Shown here piece after piece: positions 1 to 11,664 of a stretch of 64,000 nucleotides of DNA. This DNA comes from Haplomitrium mnioides (Eukaryota; Marchantiophyta; Haplomitriopsida; Calobryales). The notes under the pieces are model-generated. The model saw nothing but the letters and a program-made list of their open reading frames with translations, had not been told where the DNA came from and ran no database searches. The translations under genes were made by a program, and so were the position numbers. The DNA lies in NCBI GenBank assembly GCA_049999725.1, contig JBNGIS010034175.1, positions 124,001-188,000 of the forward strand, read 5' to 3'. The stretch's first letter is position 1, and every line of letters begins with the position of its first letter.

Positions 1-99
1 AAGACGCAAAGTGTGTCAAACGGAATCTCAAAAAAGTTTTCCATCAACATCAAAATTTTGAAGCCCAAGAAGAGCGTAAATATTCAATAGCTAGTACCA

Positions 100-836
100 C
101 ACCTGAGCAGGGCTACATTTTCAATTTACACTACAAACCCTTGTGTGCAAAAAGAAAGAGAAAGGAGGTGGAGCCAAGTGAGGCTCCTAAAAAGAAGAAA
201 CATGTGGTTCAAAAGAAAAAGCTTGTTCCAACTTTAGTTATTGAGGAAGAGCCAGCCCCCTCCAAATCTCTAACAAGGTTGCCTTTTGCTACCTTTTCGT
301 CCTCAATACCAAGTACCTCAGGGCAACAAATAGAGTCGGAGCCAGTTCGGGCTCCAACGTCAAGAGCGAAAAGGCAATTGCACAAAAGGTTGCAAACATT
401 CCAAGAACGTGAGCAAGTGGACTCTCAAACAGTGTTTGAGGAAGATAAAAATAAAATCAAGGTGTTGGTAATTCAGCAATTTACAGTCCGCAAAGAAACA
501 ATTACATTAGGCTAGGAAACTTGAATATGCCAAAACTTGGAATGGACAATTAGAGGCCTTTCTAGATTAGAGGGCTAAATGAAGATTTTGTTGAGCTTCT
601 GGCTTAGAGAATGGTCACAAATAAAGTGGTGAGCTCATGGATCTACAATAGAGCATATTTTCAATATGGGAGAAAAATACAATGAAGGGCCAGTTGCCAA
701 AGACCAAGGGATCTCTCAGAATGGAGGACATGAAGTAGACACCTTGGAGGTCCCTTCAGGGTCTTCCCAAATAAGGTCAAAATTTCAGTTCTGAAATGCG
801 TAGAAGTCGGAGAGCTTTCAACGGATGAAATGTCTA
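100..836 (+). pseudogene. Copy A: ParB-methylase gene fragment (linker and post-ParB part of exon 2)
   Basis: The first part is a Lys/Arg-rich linker (KRKRKEV, APKKKK, QKKKLVP), followed by a Ser/Pro/Glu-rich stretch and a conserved TSRAKRQLHKRLQTFQER segment. The same block recurs on the minus strand near 1.2, 22.8 and 36.2 kb and on the plus strand near 17.2 kb. From about 610 the sequence continues in another frame with the post-ParB block (VFPNKVKISVLK, GELSTDEMS). The ParB-like domain that lies between these blocks in the other copies has been deleted at about 560-620. The linker looks like a nuclear localisation signal, which is inference. The fragment is truncated on the left by the window and ends near 840, where an opposite-strand copy begins. 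It is non-functional. Confidence 0.6.
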
Positions 837-929
837 GTGATTGTTTCCTCTTAGACTCTACACCTCTGGATTGCAAACTCACTTATTTTGTGTTTGTTCT
901 CTTCATACATTGTCTCTCATCTTCAACCT

Positions 930-2300
930 ACTCCCTTTCTAGAAACATTCAGAGCAATTGTGTGCTTGCCTCTTCACTCTTGATGTTGGAGGCTGCACTG
1001 GCTTTGGCTTGACTTCCTCCTCATAGCTGCTATAGGTACAAGATGATGGAGCTCCTAAAGAAGAGCTTGGTGGAGATAGGGACCAGACAAGATCCTCCTC
1101 AATCGACAGTAGTGACACTAGTTTTTTCTTTGGTAATGCTGACTTCTTCTTTTTAGGAGCCTTGGCTGGCTCCACCTCCTTTCTTTTCTTGGTAGCTAAA
1201 AGTCCACCCGTTGCTGCTATTGTCATCGTTGTCATGTTTGGAAGTGACACTAAATGTGCCACCTGAAGCCCTTGCTTCATTTTCAAAGTTTTCAAACTTA
1301 AAGAAAATTTGACTAAGTCCATTTTCCACCCGCTTCGCATCCAGGTAAGCATTGACAAAGGCCGATAGAATTTGAGAAAACAAAAACAAAAAAACAAAAA
1401 ATAGTCAATGACTTATTTCAATAACTTCTCAAAAGTCCTTGTACGGACTGAAAGACCTTGACTAGGTAGTCTAGACGCCAAAAGCTATTGGAGCCTATGT
1501 GTGCATGAATCTAGAGTCTATGCTAGCATAGAATCTTGAGTCCAAGCATGCATGGACTCCAAAGTCCATGCATACATGGGCTCTAGAGTCTATGTGTGTA
1601 TAGACTTTGGAGTCCATGTGAGCAAGTACTTAAGGGTTCTTTCACACTTGGACTTTGGAGTCTATGCGTGCATAGACTCCAAAGTTCATGCAAGCAAGGA
1701 CTCAAGATCCCAAACGTGCAAAGACTCTTGGGTCTATTTGCACATAGACTCCACAACCTATGCATGCACAGACTATTAAGTTTATACACATATTGACTCT
1801 AGAGCCTCTACACGCCAAGACTCTCCGTCCCTTGGTGTAGGGACTCTAGAGTTGATGTGCTCAAGGACTTCATAGTCCATTGTGTGTGAGTACGATGCTT
1901 TGCAACAGAAAGTTTCAAATAAATGGAAAAAAATCTAGTAAGTTATACCATGTCGTCGTTGTAAGCCAACTGTAGATCTTTGGTGAAGGTATCCATTGGC
2001 TTCATCTCATTGAAGCAGAATCTCTTTAATGTTGCTTTGAAGAGTGTGATTGTATTCTCCGACTGAAGAAGCAACTCTATGTGGGCTTTGCGCCCTTTTT
2101 GAATAATGGTAATTTAGACCAAAAGTCCGACCTTCTTCATGAAAAAGGTAAAGGTAATGTCTTTAATGGTTCCACCATAGACTAGCCATTTGTAGGATGG
2201 TTTTTGTGGCTCAAGAGTCTTCAAGACATTAGAATACCAAAAAGCCTTTGATTGAACTAGTTTAGAAGCATTGGTATGTGATGCGAATTTCTCCGAAGTG
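930..2300 (-). pseudogene. Copy B: 5' half of ParB-methylase gene (exon 1 and linker)
   Basis: Exon 1 runs from about 2300 down to 1949 and ends at a GACATG/GTATAAC donor. It reads almost open, with one stop, as a roughly 115-residue domain (YKWLVYGGTIKDI, TLFKATLKRFCF, FTKDLQLAYNDD). I do not recognise this domain, but it is conserved in copies E and F. After an intron filled with palindromic repeats (about 1380-1948), exon 2 starts with AFVNAYLDAKRVENG, then a Lys-rich linker (ATKKRKEVEPAKAPKKKK) and PTSRVKRQ. The copy stops near 930, so the ParB and methylase domains are missing. The gene diverges from the DUF7869 gene that starts at 2895. Confidence is high that it is a copy of the same gene and low for any activity. 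Confidence 0.6.
1480..1890. repeat. Palindromic-core repeat array in intron 1 (copy B)
   Basis: Degenerate units of about 30 bp alternate GAGTCTATGCGTGCATAGACTC-like palindromes with short spacers. Both strands read similarly, which produces spurious open frames on both strands. The array lies within intron 1 of the methylase gene, between the 1948 donor and the exon 2 start near 1380. Arrays occupy the same place in copies E and F. Confidence 0.8.
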
Positions 2301-2459
2301 TAAAAGGGTAAAAATAAGGGGAAAATTTGTACAAAAAAAGATTCAAAAATAATAGAAGGTAGAAAATGATAGAATCACAAGAAAAAGAAAAAAAGATCAC
2401 AACAAGAAAACAAAAACCCAAAAGTAAACTCACGAAAATGAAAAGAAGCTTTCCATTAA

Positions 2460-2575
2460 TGCTTCTTTTATACCCAAATTTCAAAAAAACTTATTTTCTC
2501 ACCAAAAAATGATTTGCATAGCACTTGATATGTAAATTAGCCTAGTGCAAAAAAAGGTTAACATGTAAAGCATTA
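2460..2575. promoter_or_regulatory. Divergent promoter region, copy B
   Basis: On the minus strand, GGTATAAAAGAAGC (about 2462-2475) is a good TATA box for the methylase gene. The conserved core GCATAGCACTTGATATGTA (from about 2516) is a diverged version of GGAGCTCTTGACACGTAG in copies E and F. On the plus side a degenerate TATA position (AACATGTAAAGCATT, about 2560) faces the DUF7869 gene. Promoter function is inferred from conservation and position. Confidence 0.5.
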
Positions 2576-2959
2576 CTCATTTTCATCTTTCCAATTTCTT
2601 ATTTTCATATCCATCACAAAAATTTCACAATTTTTCCTTTTTGTAAAATTTCTTCAAAACCATATATTTTTAATATACCAACATGGTTTAGTAATATTTG
2701 TTAAAACACTTTTTCTCAACTTTCTTGTTTTTTAGTCTTATTTTGCAATGTCTTGGGTGTTCAAAGACAAGAAGAGGTAGGAATTTTATGATTCATGTTC
2801 GGAGAAAAGTGTTCCTTTTGGCCGACAAATAAAGATAGTTTTAAACCATTGTTGTAAGAAAATATGTGTTGGAATACCTAAATCACAAAGTGCCATGGCA
2901 AGTATTTGGGAAACCAGTAGCAGTTGTTAAATTAAATATGTCAATAAAGGAAGATCAAG

Positions 2960-3130
2960 CAAGTTAACCCTATGCACGCATAGGATTAAATTTTGAACCC
3001 TTTGCGTGTATAGGGTCAAAGAGTGAACCCAATGGGAGCATAAGATCAATGAGTGAACAACTTATGCACAAAAGATCAAAGAGGGAACATAATGCGCGCA
3101 TAAGATCCAAGACTCAACCTTCTACACGTA
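2960..3130 (+). repeat. In-frame coding repeat, DUF7869 exon 1 (copy B)
   Basis: About five units of roughly 30-33 bp are built on CCTATGCACGCATAGGAT-type palindromes. In the gene's own frame they read as a peptide repeat (PYARIG, EPFACIGSKS, EPNGSIRS, EHNARIRSK). The same repeat in the same frame occurs in copies E and F, so it is an ancestral part of the protein rather than an insertion. Confidence 0.65.
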
Positions 3131-4839
3131 GTGAATCTTTATTGCTCGTCAAACGGTCAAAGTTTAATATGTATGATGACTACTTCAATAGATCAACAGA
3201 AAGACTATCAAGTTAGATTGTCCAAACAATTGTGGACCTTTCTTCATCTTTATTAAATGACAATGACAATGTTCAAGATCCAAATCTATTTGTTTAGAAT
3301 AAAGAAAACATAGAATTAGGTAATTGTTTCAATTTTAGAGATGATACATTGTGACCGATGGCACCATTTAAACGAGTGATTTTTCATCAAGTTGGATCTT
3401 TGAACAAGATTGGTAGATCCTCACAAAACCAAAATCAATTGAAGGAATCTTTAGACGTCAGTTTAAACAATGATTCAAGCAAAAAAGTCTCAGTCAATCA
3501 ACATTTCTATTGAGATATCACCAAGAGCAGTGATTTTTATACAAATAACATTTTCTTCTGCTTCAAATATAGATGAAGATTTTGCTTTGGTATGGTCAAG
3601 TTCTCCCGCATCTCAAGGTAGTCCACATTGATCAAAAACTTATTTCGAAAGAACAAATAATGTTTTTGCTGATGCATAAGATCTAGAAGATTGTAAACTA
3701 TCTCCAATGGCTTGATTTGCCTACAAACCAAATCGACCTGCAAGACATAAGAGTTCTTTGTCTAGGCCAAAACCCAAATGGGTAAACACTTTACGTCAAA
3801 ATTCTTTGACGAAAGTTCATCATGACAAGAGCTTTGTGAAGAAAAAGCTCTATTCGATATCAATTTTGAAATTCGAGAGAGCTTCATGTTGTCCAAATAA
3901 TTGTTTAATTTTTTGTAAGACAATTTTTTTTAAAACATCAGAGAAAATTATTTTTGACAAAGCATAAAGAATAGAGATATTACATTGCATTGAGAAATAT
4001 TAAGAAAAGTATCGAGATTTCAATATTGACAATCAGTTCACTATGCTTGGCTGTACTATTATGTGTAGAAGAGCATTCAAATGAATATTATTAGTAGGGA
4101 ATGATAGAATCCAAAGGATTCAAAATCTCAAGAATGCAAATCCTAGAGGCATTTTTGGAAATAAAGAGTTATGTGTTAAAGTAGTATTCGTACATGAATG
4201 GATGGAAAAAATTTTCTCAAGAACCCTGTGAGAGAATACCCACTCACAAAGTTTATAGCTTGCTTAATAATTTTACAAAATGGGAAGTTTTTTACTACCA
4301 CAAAACTTATTCGAAAGAGAAAACTTTTGGTTGTATTATTAATTTTTCTAGTTTTACAAAACATTAGAGAACTCATTCTCTAAATGTTGAAATTTCAAAG
4401 GCAATAGATTTGATATTTGAAAAGCTTGCAAAGAAATAAAATCATTGGGAGAAAATTTGTCTTGGATTTTGACAAAGGTAACAAATTTTTTCTCTTTTAA
4501 AACTTATGGTTATTATAATGTTGTTTTACAAGACTCAAAGCTTTGTTCGAGAGATGTTATGCTTTCTCAACTTAGTACAACGAGATATTGGTTATGTAAG
4601 GTTTTTTTCCAAATGAGATTTGAGTCAAATGAACCTTAACAAATGGAGTTGTCAAGATAGACTCAATGATCGTCTAGGATGTGTTGCTTTTAGTTTGAAT
4701 CCAAAACACGTCGAGAGTAAAATAAAGCAAGGAAATTGTTCTTATTGTTGGTTGTAACCTCAAGCTTGCACCCGATTTTGCTTTTGTTGCTTTCAATCCA
4801 AAGCCCATTGCTAGATAAACAAAATCAAGAATTGTTTAT

Positions 4840-5000
4840 GTTGTTTGTCACCCTATGCACACATAGGTTTTGTTCATGTTTCTTTCAATTCCAGTTGCAA
4901 AAACAATCAAACAAAATCAAGATATTGATGTTGTTGCTTTTGATCATATGCGCGCAGAGGATTAGCTATTGTTTCTTTGAATCTTATTCTCATATAGAGT
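4840..5000. repeat. Repeat array in the DUF7869-gene intron (copy B)
   Basis: Short units such as CCTATGCACACATAGG and ATATGCGCGCAGAGGA alternate with GTTGTTGCTTTTGAT-type spacers. It lies between the donor at 4478 and exon 2 at about 5323, the same place as the arrays at 26.2 and 40.1 kb. Confidence 0.65.
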
Positions 5001-7070
5001 CAATGCTAACATTGAAATTGAAGTTTCAGTTTGTGAACCCAATGGCAAAAATCTTGTTTTTCTCTCCTTAAGCATTTTGAATCAAAGACAAGTAAGCGAT
5101 TTTTTTTTCTTAAGATCAATTAGTTATTATGAATGCTATTTTTATTCTCCTATATTTAAATAGAACAAACTAGACTTTTAATCATTTAAAAAAAATTTAC
5201 CACTTCTATTCCATATATTTGTTAATGCTGCTTTGAATACTTTTTGCGTATGAAGTTATCTTTTATAATTTAAGACATCAAGAAATGTATCACTAAACTA
5301 CTTATTTCTTTTTGGTGCTATGTGATGATATAGTCAAATATAATTGCCAACTGTTTCTTCATCGTGACCAACAAATTAAAGAAAAAATAAAACTTGCAAA
5401 CCATCAAAGAAAATGTTATGCTGATGGTCAAAAGTAGTTGGGAATTGTGATTTGTGGAATGGATCAAAAGAAAACAACCATTCCATACTAGTCTTCACCA
5501 CCAAAAAACATTGATGAAGATTTTTTGGTGGGTGTGCATGTTGTTGATATCTTATTATTCAATCATATTTATTTTTGCAAGGGTATTTTTAACCTAAACA
5601 AACTTGAGAAGCGACTCCAATTTGACAATTACAATGTAGAATAAAATATTATGTGACTTAAAAAGGCTGTTTTTTTCCTCTTTGTATCTTAAGTTGGACA
5701 ATACAATATAAAAGAATAAGAATTTCATCTTTTTTGGATGTCTTAGTCTTCTTATTGCGAAGAATGTTTTCCAAGAAATCAAGGTAGGATTTCTCACGAT
5801 TGGCCATACTTATGATCAAACCAATCACTTGCTCAATAGATTCTCAAAATGTTTGAAAAGTGTGAAATCTTTCATGATTATGAGTCTTAGCGAGATGTTA
5901 CAACTGTTTAATATTCTTAAACCATAAGTAACTCTTTTCGTGGAAACTTTAGATTTCAAATAGTTTTTGCAACAACGTTTTCTCTAATTCAAGGATATAT
6001 TATATTGCCTTAAATCAACAATTCAAGTTCAAGTTGAGTGATTCAAAGGCAAATATTTGGAGCAAACAATTTTCAATAGATGAATTTTGGCTATCTTCTG
6101 ATGGCATTTGTCAGTTTAAGTATATACTTGAAGTAGATAGAGAAATTTTAAGTTCAATGTTGATTCCTTTCAAGGAAAACTCTGAAATCAAACGATCTCA
6201 AAAGGAAAAAAGAGAAGTTCACGCAGAGAAAGTGGTCTTTGCAATAAGAGACAACATAAGTGAGAACTGCTACAAGTTCTTTATAGATTCCTATATTCAA
6301 TGGTAGAATGACTTTTTCCTTGCTCAACAAGAGATTGCAACTTACATCCTTGAAAGAAAAAGACAAGGACTGGAAGTAGAATTCACCTTTCCACCTTCAC
6401 AACCGGCAAACACTTGTAGTGATTCTCAAAATGTTCATCAAGGTTCTCAATTTGATGCTCAACAGACATAGATGGATGATCTAGTAGAAAAGTATATTGT
6501 CTACACGTTGAGGAATCTATGATAAAGCACCTAGGCTACAAGAAATGATTGTTTCACGTACCACTAGATACATACACAAATTTGGCAACCCACATGAGAT
6601 GAAAGACAAAATAGTTATATATGTTGTTGCATCACTCAATCTACAAAGCAGACTGTTTTGGATTGCCAACGCCTTCAAAGTTTTGTCATTTAATGAGAAA
6701 AAACCTCTCAAACCAAAACAAGAACATGTTCAATAGTTTTATTATAAGGTTGATAATGTATTTTTTGGACAATACTTTCCAAAAAAATAGCAACAACAAA
6801 GGGGAAACACAGATCCAAGCTACATATTGAAGTACTTGATACAACACAAATCACAATTTTCTCTTTTGATTCTCTTCTCTCACAAAACAAAATTGAGAAA
6901 ACCACTCTAGCTACCATTAAATGAAATCTATTTGAGTACAAAAGATAGAAGCCATCAATCCTGACATGTTTGAAAGATATTCAATTAATGTTTTTAACAA
7001 CAAGGCTTTTCGTAATAATTTTGATGAATCTTTTGAAGCTGAATCCGAAGAAGTCAATACAAGTCACTAA

Positions 7071-8120
7071 AGTTATTTAAGAACCCTATTGTTTATTATG
7101 TGCTTTCAATTTATATTGCAATTTAAGTTTATTATTTTATAAAGTACATGAGAATGTTATCAAGAAATTTCTTGAATTTATATGCCACTTTGAACTTTTT
7201 AGTGTAAAACATTACAAGTTATTTTTATCTTCTTTGAATGAAACATAAACATTTAATCATAAATTTCATTTGGTTTGTGAAATGTTTGTTATCCAAAATA
7301 TAAACATATTCTTTTCTTTTATTGTTTTCCAAAAGGGTTCAATTTTTTGGTATTGCTGAAACGTGTGCCCAAATCGACTACTTAATCTTTTGCTTGCAAG
7401 GACTTTGATATACAACTTGAAACCTTTTGGCACTTTGACTCTAATGGAGAGCTTTGTACCTCTTTAACTATTAGATTCTAATTCTTAAAACCTAATTGTA
7501 AGCGGGGTCTAGAACTCACTGTGAAAAACATCACCTTAAGCACATCTAGACTCTGATGAAGAAGTCTCAAGCTTATGCACACATAGACTTTGATACACAA
7601 GCCAAAACCTCATGTGCTCATAGACTCTATTGTGGAGCTTAAAACCTTTGTTCAATATAGTCTTTGTTGTCGAGTGTTCAAAAGTTGAGCTTGGATTCCT
7701 ATATGTGCATAGACTTTTGTATGGAAGTCCAAGCCTTTTATATGTACTAACTTTGATATAAAACCCTCAACCTTCTATATACAAAGACTACCGTGTAGAA
7801 CTTAGGTTCTACACTGCTCAAAGACTCTCTTGTAGAACTAGAAACTTTTTTTTTTGGTAGACTATTGTCCAAAACTTGGAGATGTTGTGTGTTTGGACTA
7901 TGAAGTAAATCTCTAGAGCCACTAGCTTTTTTGATTCTGAATTATGACTCATTTGCGTATATGATCTCTAGAAGGTTTTGTTAAACAATTAGCACGTTTT
8001 TGCTTAAAATAGTTGTTATCAAACTTGACGCTCTTTGCTCGTTAATGTTTCCCTCCTCAGAATGATGGCTTGAAGATATCTTGAATTGTTGTCCAGAAGT
8101 AACACTTTTATGAGAACATG
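7071..8120. repeat. 3' flank of the DUF7869 gene with repeat array (copy B)
   Basis: AT-rich 3' sequence is followed at about 7400-7900 by degenerate units of the type CAAGGACTTTGATATACAACTTGAAACCTTT and CTATGTGTGCATAGACTT. It aligns by eye with 28.7-29.6 kb and 44.3-45.3 kb. The terminal inverted repeat expected on the right is missing; the copy is lost near 8.1 kb. Confidence 0.6.
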
Positions 8121-8169
8121 AATCTTGAAATTCTAATCGTTGCTTGCTTCTTAACACTAATGCTGCTAA

Positions 8170-8400
8170 AAAATGCTAATAAAAAAAGTAAAAATTTTAA
8201 GGAATCATTTAAGCAAACATTCTCGGTAGATGTTGGTAAACAAAAAAATGATTTTTTTTTAAATATACAAAACAACAAAATAGTGGAAATTTTCTAAAGA
8301 GAAAGAAATCAAAAACTAGAAAGATGAAAAAGAGCATCATTTTATATACTAACGTTTTTTTCACCATGCAAATATATGTGTCAAGAGCTCCGCAAATCAT
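8170..8400 (-). promoter_or_regulatory. Fragment C: orphan divergent-promoter segment, inverted
   Basis: Read on the minus strand this is the inter-gene region of the element. It has ATGATTTGCGGAGCTCTTGACAC (8400 downwards) and then TTAGTATATAAAATGATGC, with an intact TATATAAA on the DUF7869 side. It matches 24.10-24.23 kb and 37.53-37.70 kb. It is all that remains of another copy, cut off at the right by a (TA)n tract. Confidence 0.6.
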
Positions 8401-8491
8401 TTTTTTGGCAAGAAATTGCAGTATTTGAAATTCAAGTATAAAAGGAGTCACGTAACACTACACATGATCCACTCTATTCATACTATTATAC

Positions 8492-8494
<3 letters not shown>

Positions 8495-8536
<42 letters not shown>

Positions 8537-8636
8537 NNNNNNNNNNNNNNNNNNNNNNNNNNNNNNNNNNNNNNNNNNNNNNNNNNNNNNNNNNNNNNNN
8601 NNNNNNNNNNNNNNNNNNNNNNNNNNNNNNNNNNNN

Positions 8637-8676
<40 letters not shown>
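8495..8676. repeat. (TA)n microsatellite containing a 100-base gap
   Basis: Pure TA dinucleotides run on both sides of an N run at 8537-8636. The assembly probably broke inside a long TA tract, so the true length is unknown. Confidence 0.9.
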
Positions 8677-8677
<1 letters not shown>

Positions 8678-9687
8678 CGTTTTTCCAATTTCCCCTTTGT
8701 CCATATCGATGATCTATATAAATTGAATAATTTATAATATAAGAATATATTATATTAATTTGAGTTGATTCTTGAAGAGCAGCAATCGAAGGGACATTAC
8801 ATCATTTTGAGATTGAATTGGAGTTGCAAGAGGGAAGGAATTGAGGTCCTCCAAGCATTGCAACCATGTGACTATTGAAATCAAATCGAAAGATGAAGAT
8901 TTGAGGAAGATTTGCCCCGAACTTGGATTCTGGAAATTTTGGAACCAGATCAAAGTTTTCAACAAATTTTGATTCTTATTGATCAGGAGAATGAGCACAA
9001 TTGGATTTTGAGCAGTTTGCAACTTGAATCAATCAAATTGATTGAGAATCGAGGAACAATGTTTCAAATTTCGAACGAGTCAAATCTTGAAGAAACTTAC
9101 AACCACAAAGCTCCTTGATGGCGAAGAACTAATACATTGACATTTAAGCATTGCTACAACTNNNNNNNNNNNNNNNNNNNNNNNNNNNNNNNNNNNNNNN
9201 NNNNNNNNNNNNNNNNNNNNNNNNNNNNNNNNNNNNNNNNNNNNNNNNNNNNNNNNNNNNNNNNNNNNNNNNNNNNNNNNNNNNNNNNNNNNNNNNNNNN
9301 NNNNNNNNNNNNNNNNNNNNNNNNNNNNNNNNNNNNNNNNNNNNNNNNNNNNNNNNNNNNNNNNNNNNNNNNNNNNNNNNNNNNNNNNNNNNNNNNNNNN
9401 NNNNNNNNNNNNNNNNNNNNNNNNNNNNNNNNNNNNNNNNNNNNNNNNNNNNNNNNNNNNNNNNNNNNNNNNNNNNNNNNNNNNNNNNNNNNNNNNNNNN
9501 NNNNNNNNNNNNNNNNNNNNNNNNNNNNNNNNNNNNNNNNNNNNNNNNNNNNNNNNNNNNNCGTGAAAGTTCGAAAAAGAAAAGGTGATTGGACGGTGAA
9601 ACAACAATACATCACCATTTTGATATCGACTTATCAAAAGTTCCAAAGGGTGAAACGCAAAAGTTCGAAAGGGTTTTTGTGAAGGAG

Positions 9688-9719
9688 TGCTGAAACATCG
9701 ACATATCGATATTTCAGCA
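9688..9719. repeat. Perfect-ended 32-nt hairpin
   Basis: TGCTGAAACATCG and its inverse CGATATTTCAGCA are separated by 6 nt. The arms are 13 bp with one mismatch. Weaker relatives are seen near 9880-9905. Confidence 0.6.
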
Positions 9720-11377
9720 AAAGTTTGACTCTAGCTTTTTGGGTAAAACAAGAAAGTTCGAAAGGCTTTTCTCAATATTCATATTTGTAATTTATTGCTG
9801 TTTCAGAGAGTTTATTATAAAATATTGAAAGTTTGAAGCTGAACACTAAGCGAAATTGAAATTTCAAAATTAAAAACGGCTTATTTTGAGGTGAAACTAC
9901 GACATATCTCTATTTCAACAAAAATTTTATAAAATATTAAAATTTCGAACTGCCTTTCGGTGAATTCTGAAAGTTTGAAAAGCTCAAAAGAGGATAACAA
10001 AATATCCGTAAATCACTATTTCAGACATATAATTAAACTAAAAAATATAAAACTAGTCTAAGCTTGGAGGGAGAACTGCCCCTATAGTCGAATCATAGCG
10101 TGCCATGTGTCATATGTGGATTGGAGATGCAAGAGCCAAACCCCACCCCTAGATGCATGGAGTGAGGGGGTCTCTATTAAGTAACCACTAAAGGAGAAAC
10201 GAGCGAAGTCAATATATACACGTGTCTGGTTTTCAGAGAAGACTTATGGGGCTAAATGCAAGTCCCTCGTGAAGCGGCGATAGCTGTGGTACTGAGCCAC
10301 ATCTACGAAGCACGGGATTTACCCTTGAGCCTATTAAGTCCGCCCAAGCTACCAAATTACTACCAAGCTCTCACTTAGTCTTTGCCGAAGCACCAAATTG
10401 CTCTCGTGCCTGATTTGACTACCAAACCTAATAGTTCGAAAAGGAGGAATGATCTGCATGTGAAAATTGATATCTACACATCTAATCTATCCTATTTTTT
10501 GATTTTGAAGCCATATACTTGATCGCCAGCTCTAGGCAAACATTTTGAGTTATCAAATGAAATGTTTGGTGACAAATTGACTACAAACTAAGTTTTTACA
10601 TTTCTTATTCAAATCAGTTGAACATACTAACATCTCTATTATGTTTCTAAATGCTCAAGAATCCACAAATAAGAAAACCTCAGATTGTTTGAAGTCTAAC
10701 AAAGCCAAAAACTACATTATTAGATCTATAGTTGAACTACAAATAACCTGCAGCTACCATTGTGATTGATCAACCACATAGTTGACTCATACATTCAGAT
10801 CAATCAATCAAATAAGATATTTCTGAAACATTGAGAGCGTACTATTTGAGTTAGAATAGAGCATCAAATCATTTATAATAGACCTATATTTCTGTAAAGT
10901 TATATAAAATTGTTCAATACTTTGTTTTTATAAAAGCACAAAGACCTGATACTCAGATAAGAATACCAGTGAGAACAATTTTTTTTAGATATAATGGATA
11001 GTCTAATATTTTACAATAACCATACCTTATTTTCTATATATGAACATAGTTGAGAATAACTGTTTATAAAATTCAGGATATAGAATCTAGAAAACTGATT
11101 CTATACACAATATATAAGTTTAAACTGATTAGTTGGCTCATAGTTTTGAACAAATCACAGCATGCTAATTACACAACTAATCCACAGGGTTCATAACTAT
11201 ATACCACACTATCTCAGCTATTAAACTCACTATTTTCTCAGAATTGCAACTTCATATATTCTGATCACATCAGTACAGGTCAATTTTATATATTGTGAAA
11301 ATCCGATTCAATTTCATTTAAAATCCGATTCAAAATCAGCCTAAAACTGCAAGAAGAACAAAGTTTTTATTACAAGA

Positions 11378-11424
11378 TTATGTTGGTGATATCAAAACAA
11401 CTTCAAGTACCTACACCAACATAA
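11378..11424. repeat. 11-bp perfect inverted repeat
   Basis: TTATGTTGGTG (11378-11388) and CACCAACATAA (11414-11424) could form a stem with a 25-nt loop. It lies about 240 bp upstream of the first recognisable gag codon of copia A. Its role is unknown; a leader structure is one possibility. Confidence 0.5.
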
Positions 11425-11664
11425 ATTTTCAAATATACAGAGGCAACCCTTTGCCTACAGCAAGAAGAAGAGGGAAGCAGATTTTATAACAACTCTGTTA
11501 TATATTTCTTTTCCAGATCTACAAAAATTCAAATAACAGAAAGAGATAAAAGCATTATTTCATTTATAAATCAGAACTTTTTTAGTTATTAAATATATAG
11601 AACTTTGAAGAAATTTGTTTTCTACTTCTTAAACTTTGTTCATATCAGCATTCTAAGAAACGGA

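Larger units (their letters stand above)
2895..7070 (+). pseudogene. Copy B: DUF7869-family transposase-like gene
   Basis: It begins MASIW at 2895, with the same start context as copy F. Exon 1 carries an in-frame peptide repeat (about 2960-3130), a Ser/Asp-rich region, RPKPK, a Cys pair (CCPNNCL near 3890) and a WM(E/D) region near 4200. It ends at the donor ACAAAG/GTAACA (GT at 4478). Exon 2 resumes near 5323 and contains LANHQRKCYADGQK, the core with VICGMDQKK (first Asp changed to Cys), VGVHVV, and later SKQFSIDEFWL and FAIRDNISENCYKFF (6034-6306). The C-terminal domain is VIYVVASL..KVLSF (6545-6736), ending at TAA 7068-7070. DUF7869 proteins look like DDE-type transposases; the catalytic role here is inference. 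Many stops and frameshifts make it dead. Confidence 0.7.
8690..11660. other. Unassigned intergenic DNA with a 400-base gap
   Basis: No gene was seen. N bases fill 9162-9561. From 9562 to 10010 a motif like AAAGTTCGAAAGG recurs with TTTCAGCA-type hairpins, possibly an old degenerate tandem repeat. At about 10040-10440 there is a GC-richer block of unknown nature. The rest is AT-rich, up to the start of copia gag. Confidence 0.5.

Noticed and set aside
1552-1796. Overlapping open frames on both strands
   Set aside because: They are translations of the palindromic repeat array in an intron, which reads open on both strands by construction.
8209-8451. 80-codon open frame, minus strand
   Set aside because: It is a translation of the non-coding promoter segment of the element (fragment C).
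9080-9682. Long open frames across 9.1-9.7 kb
   Set aside because: They consist mostly of N bases in the 400-base gap. The same applies to frames across 52576-52975 and the 100-base gaps.
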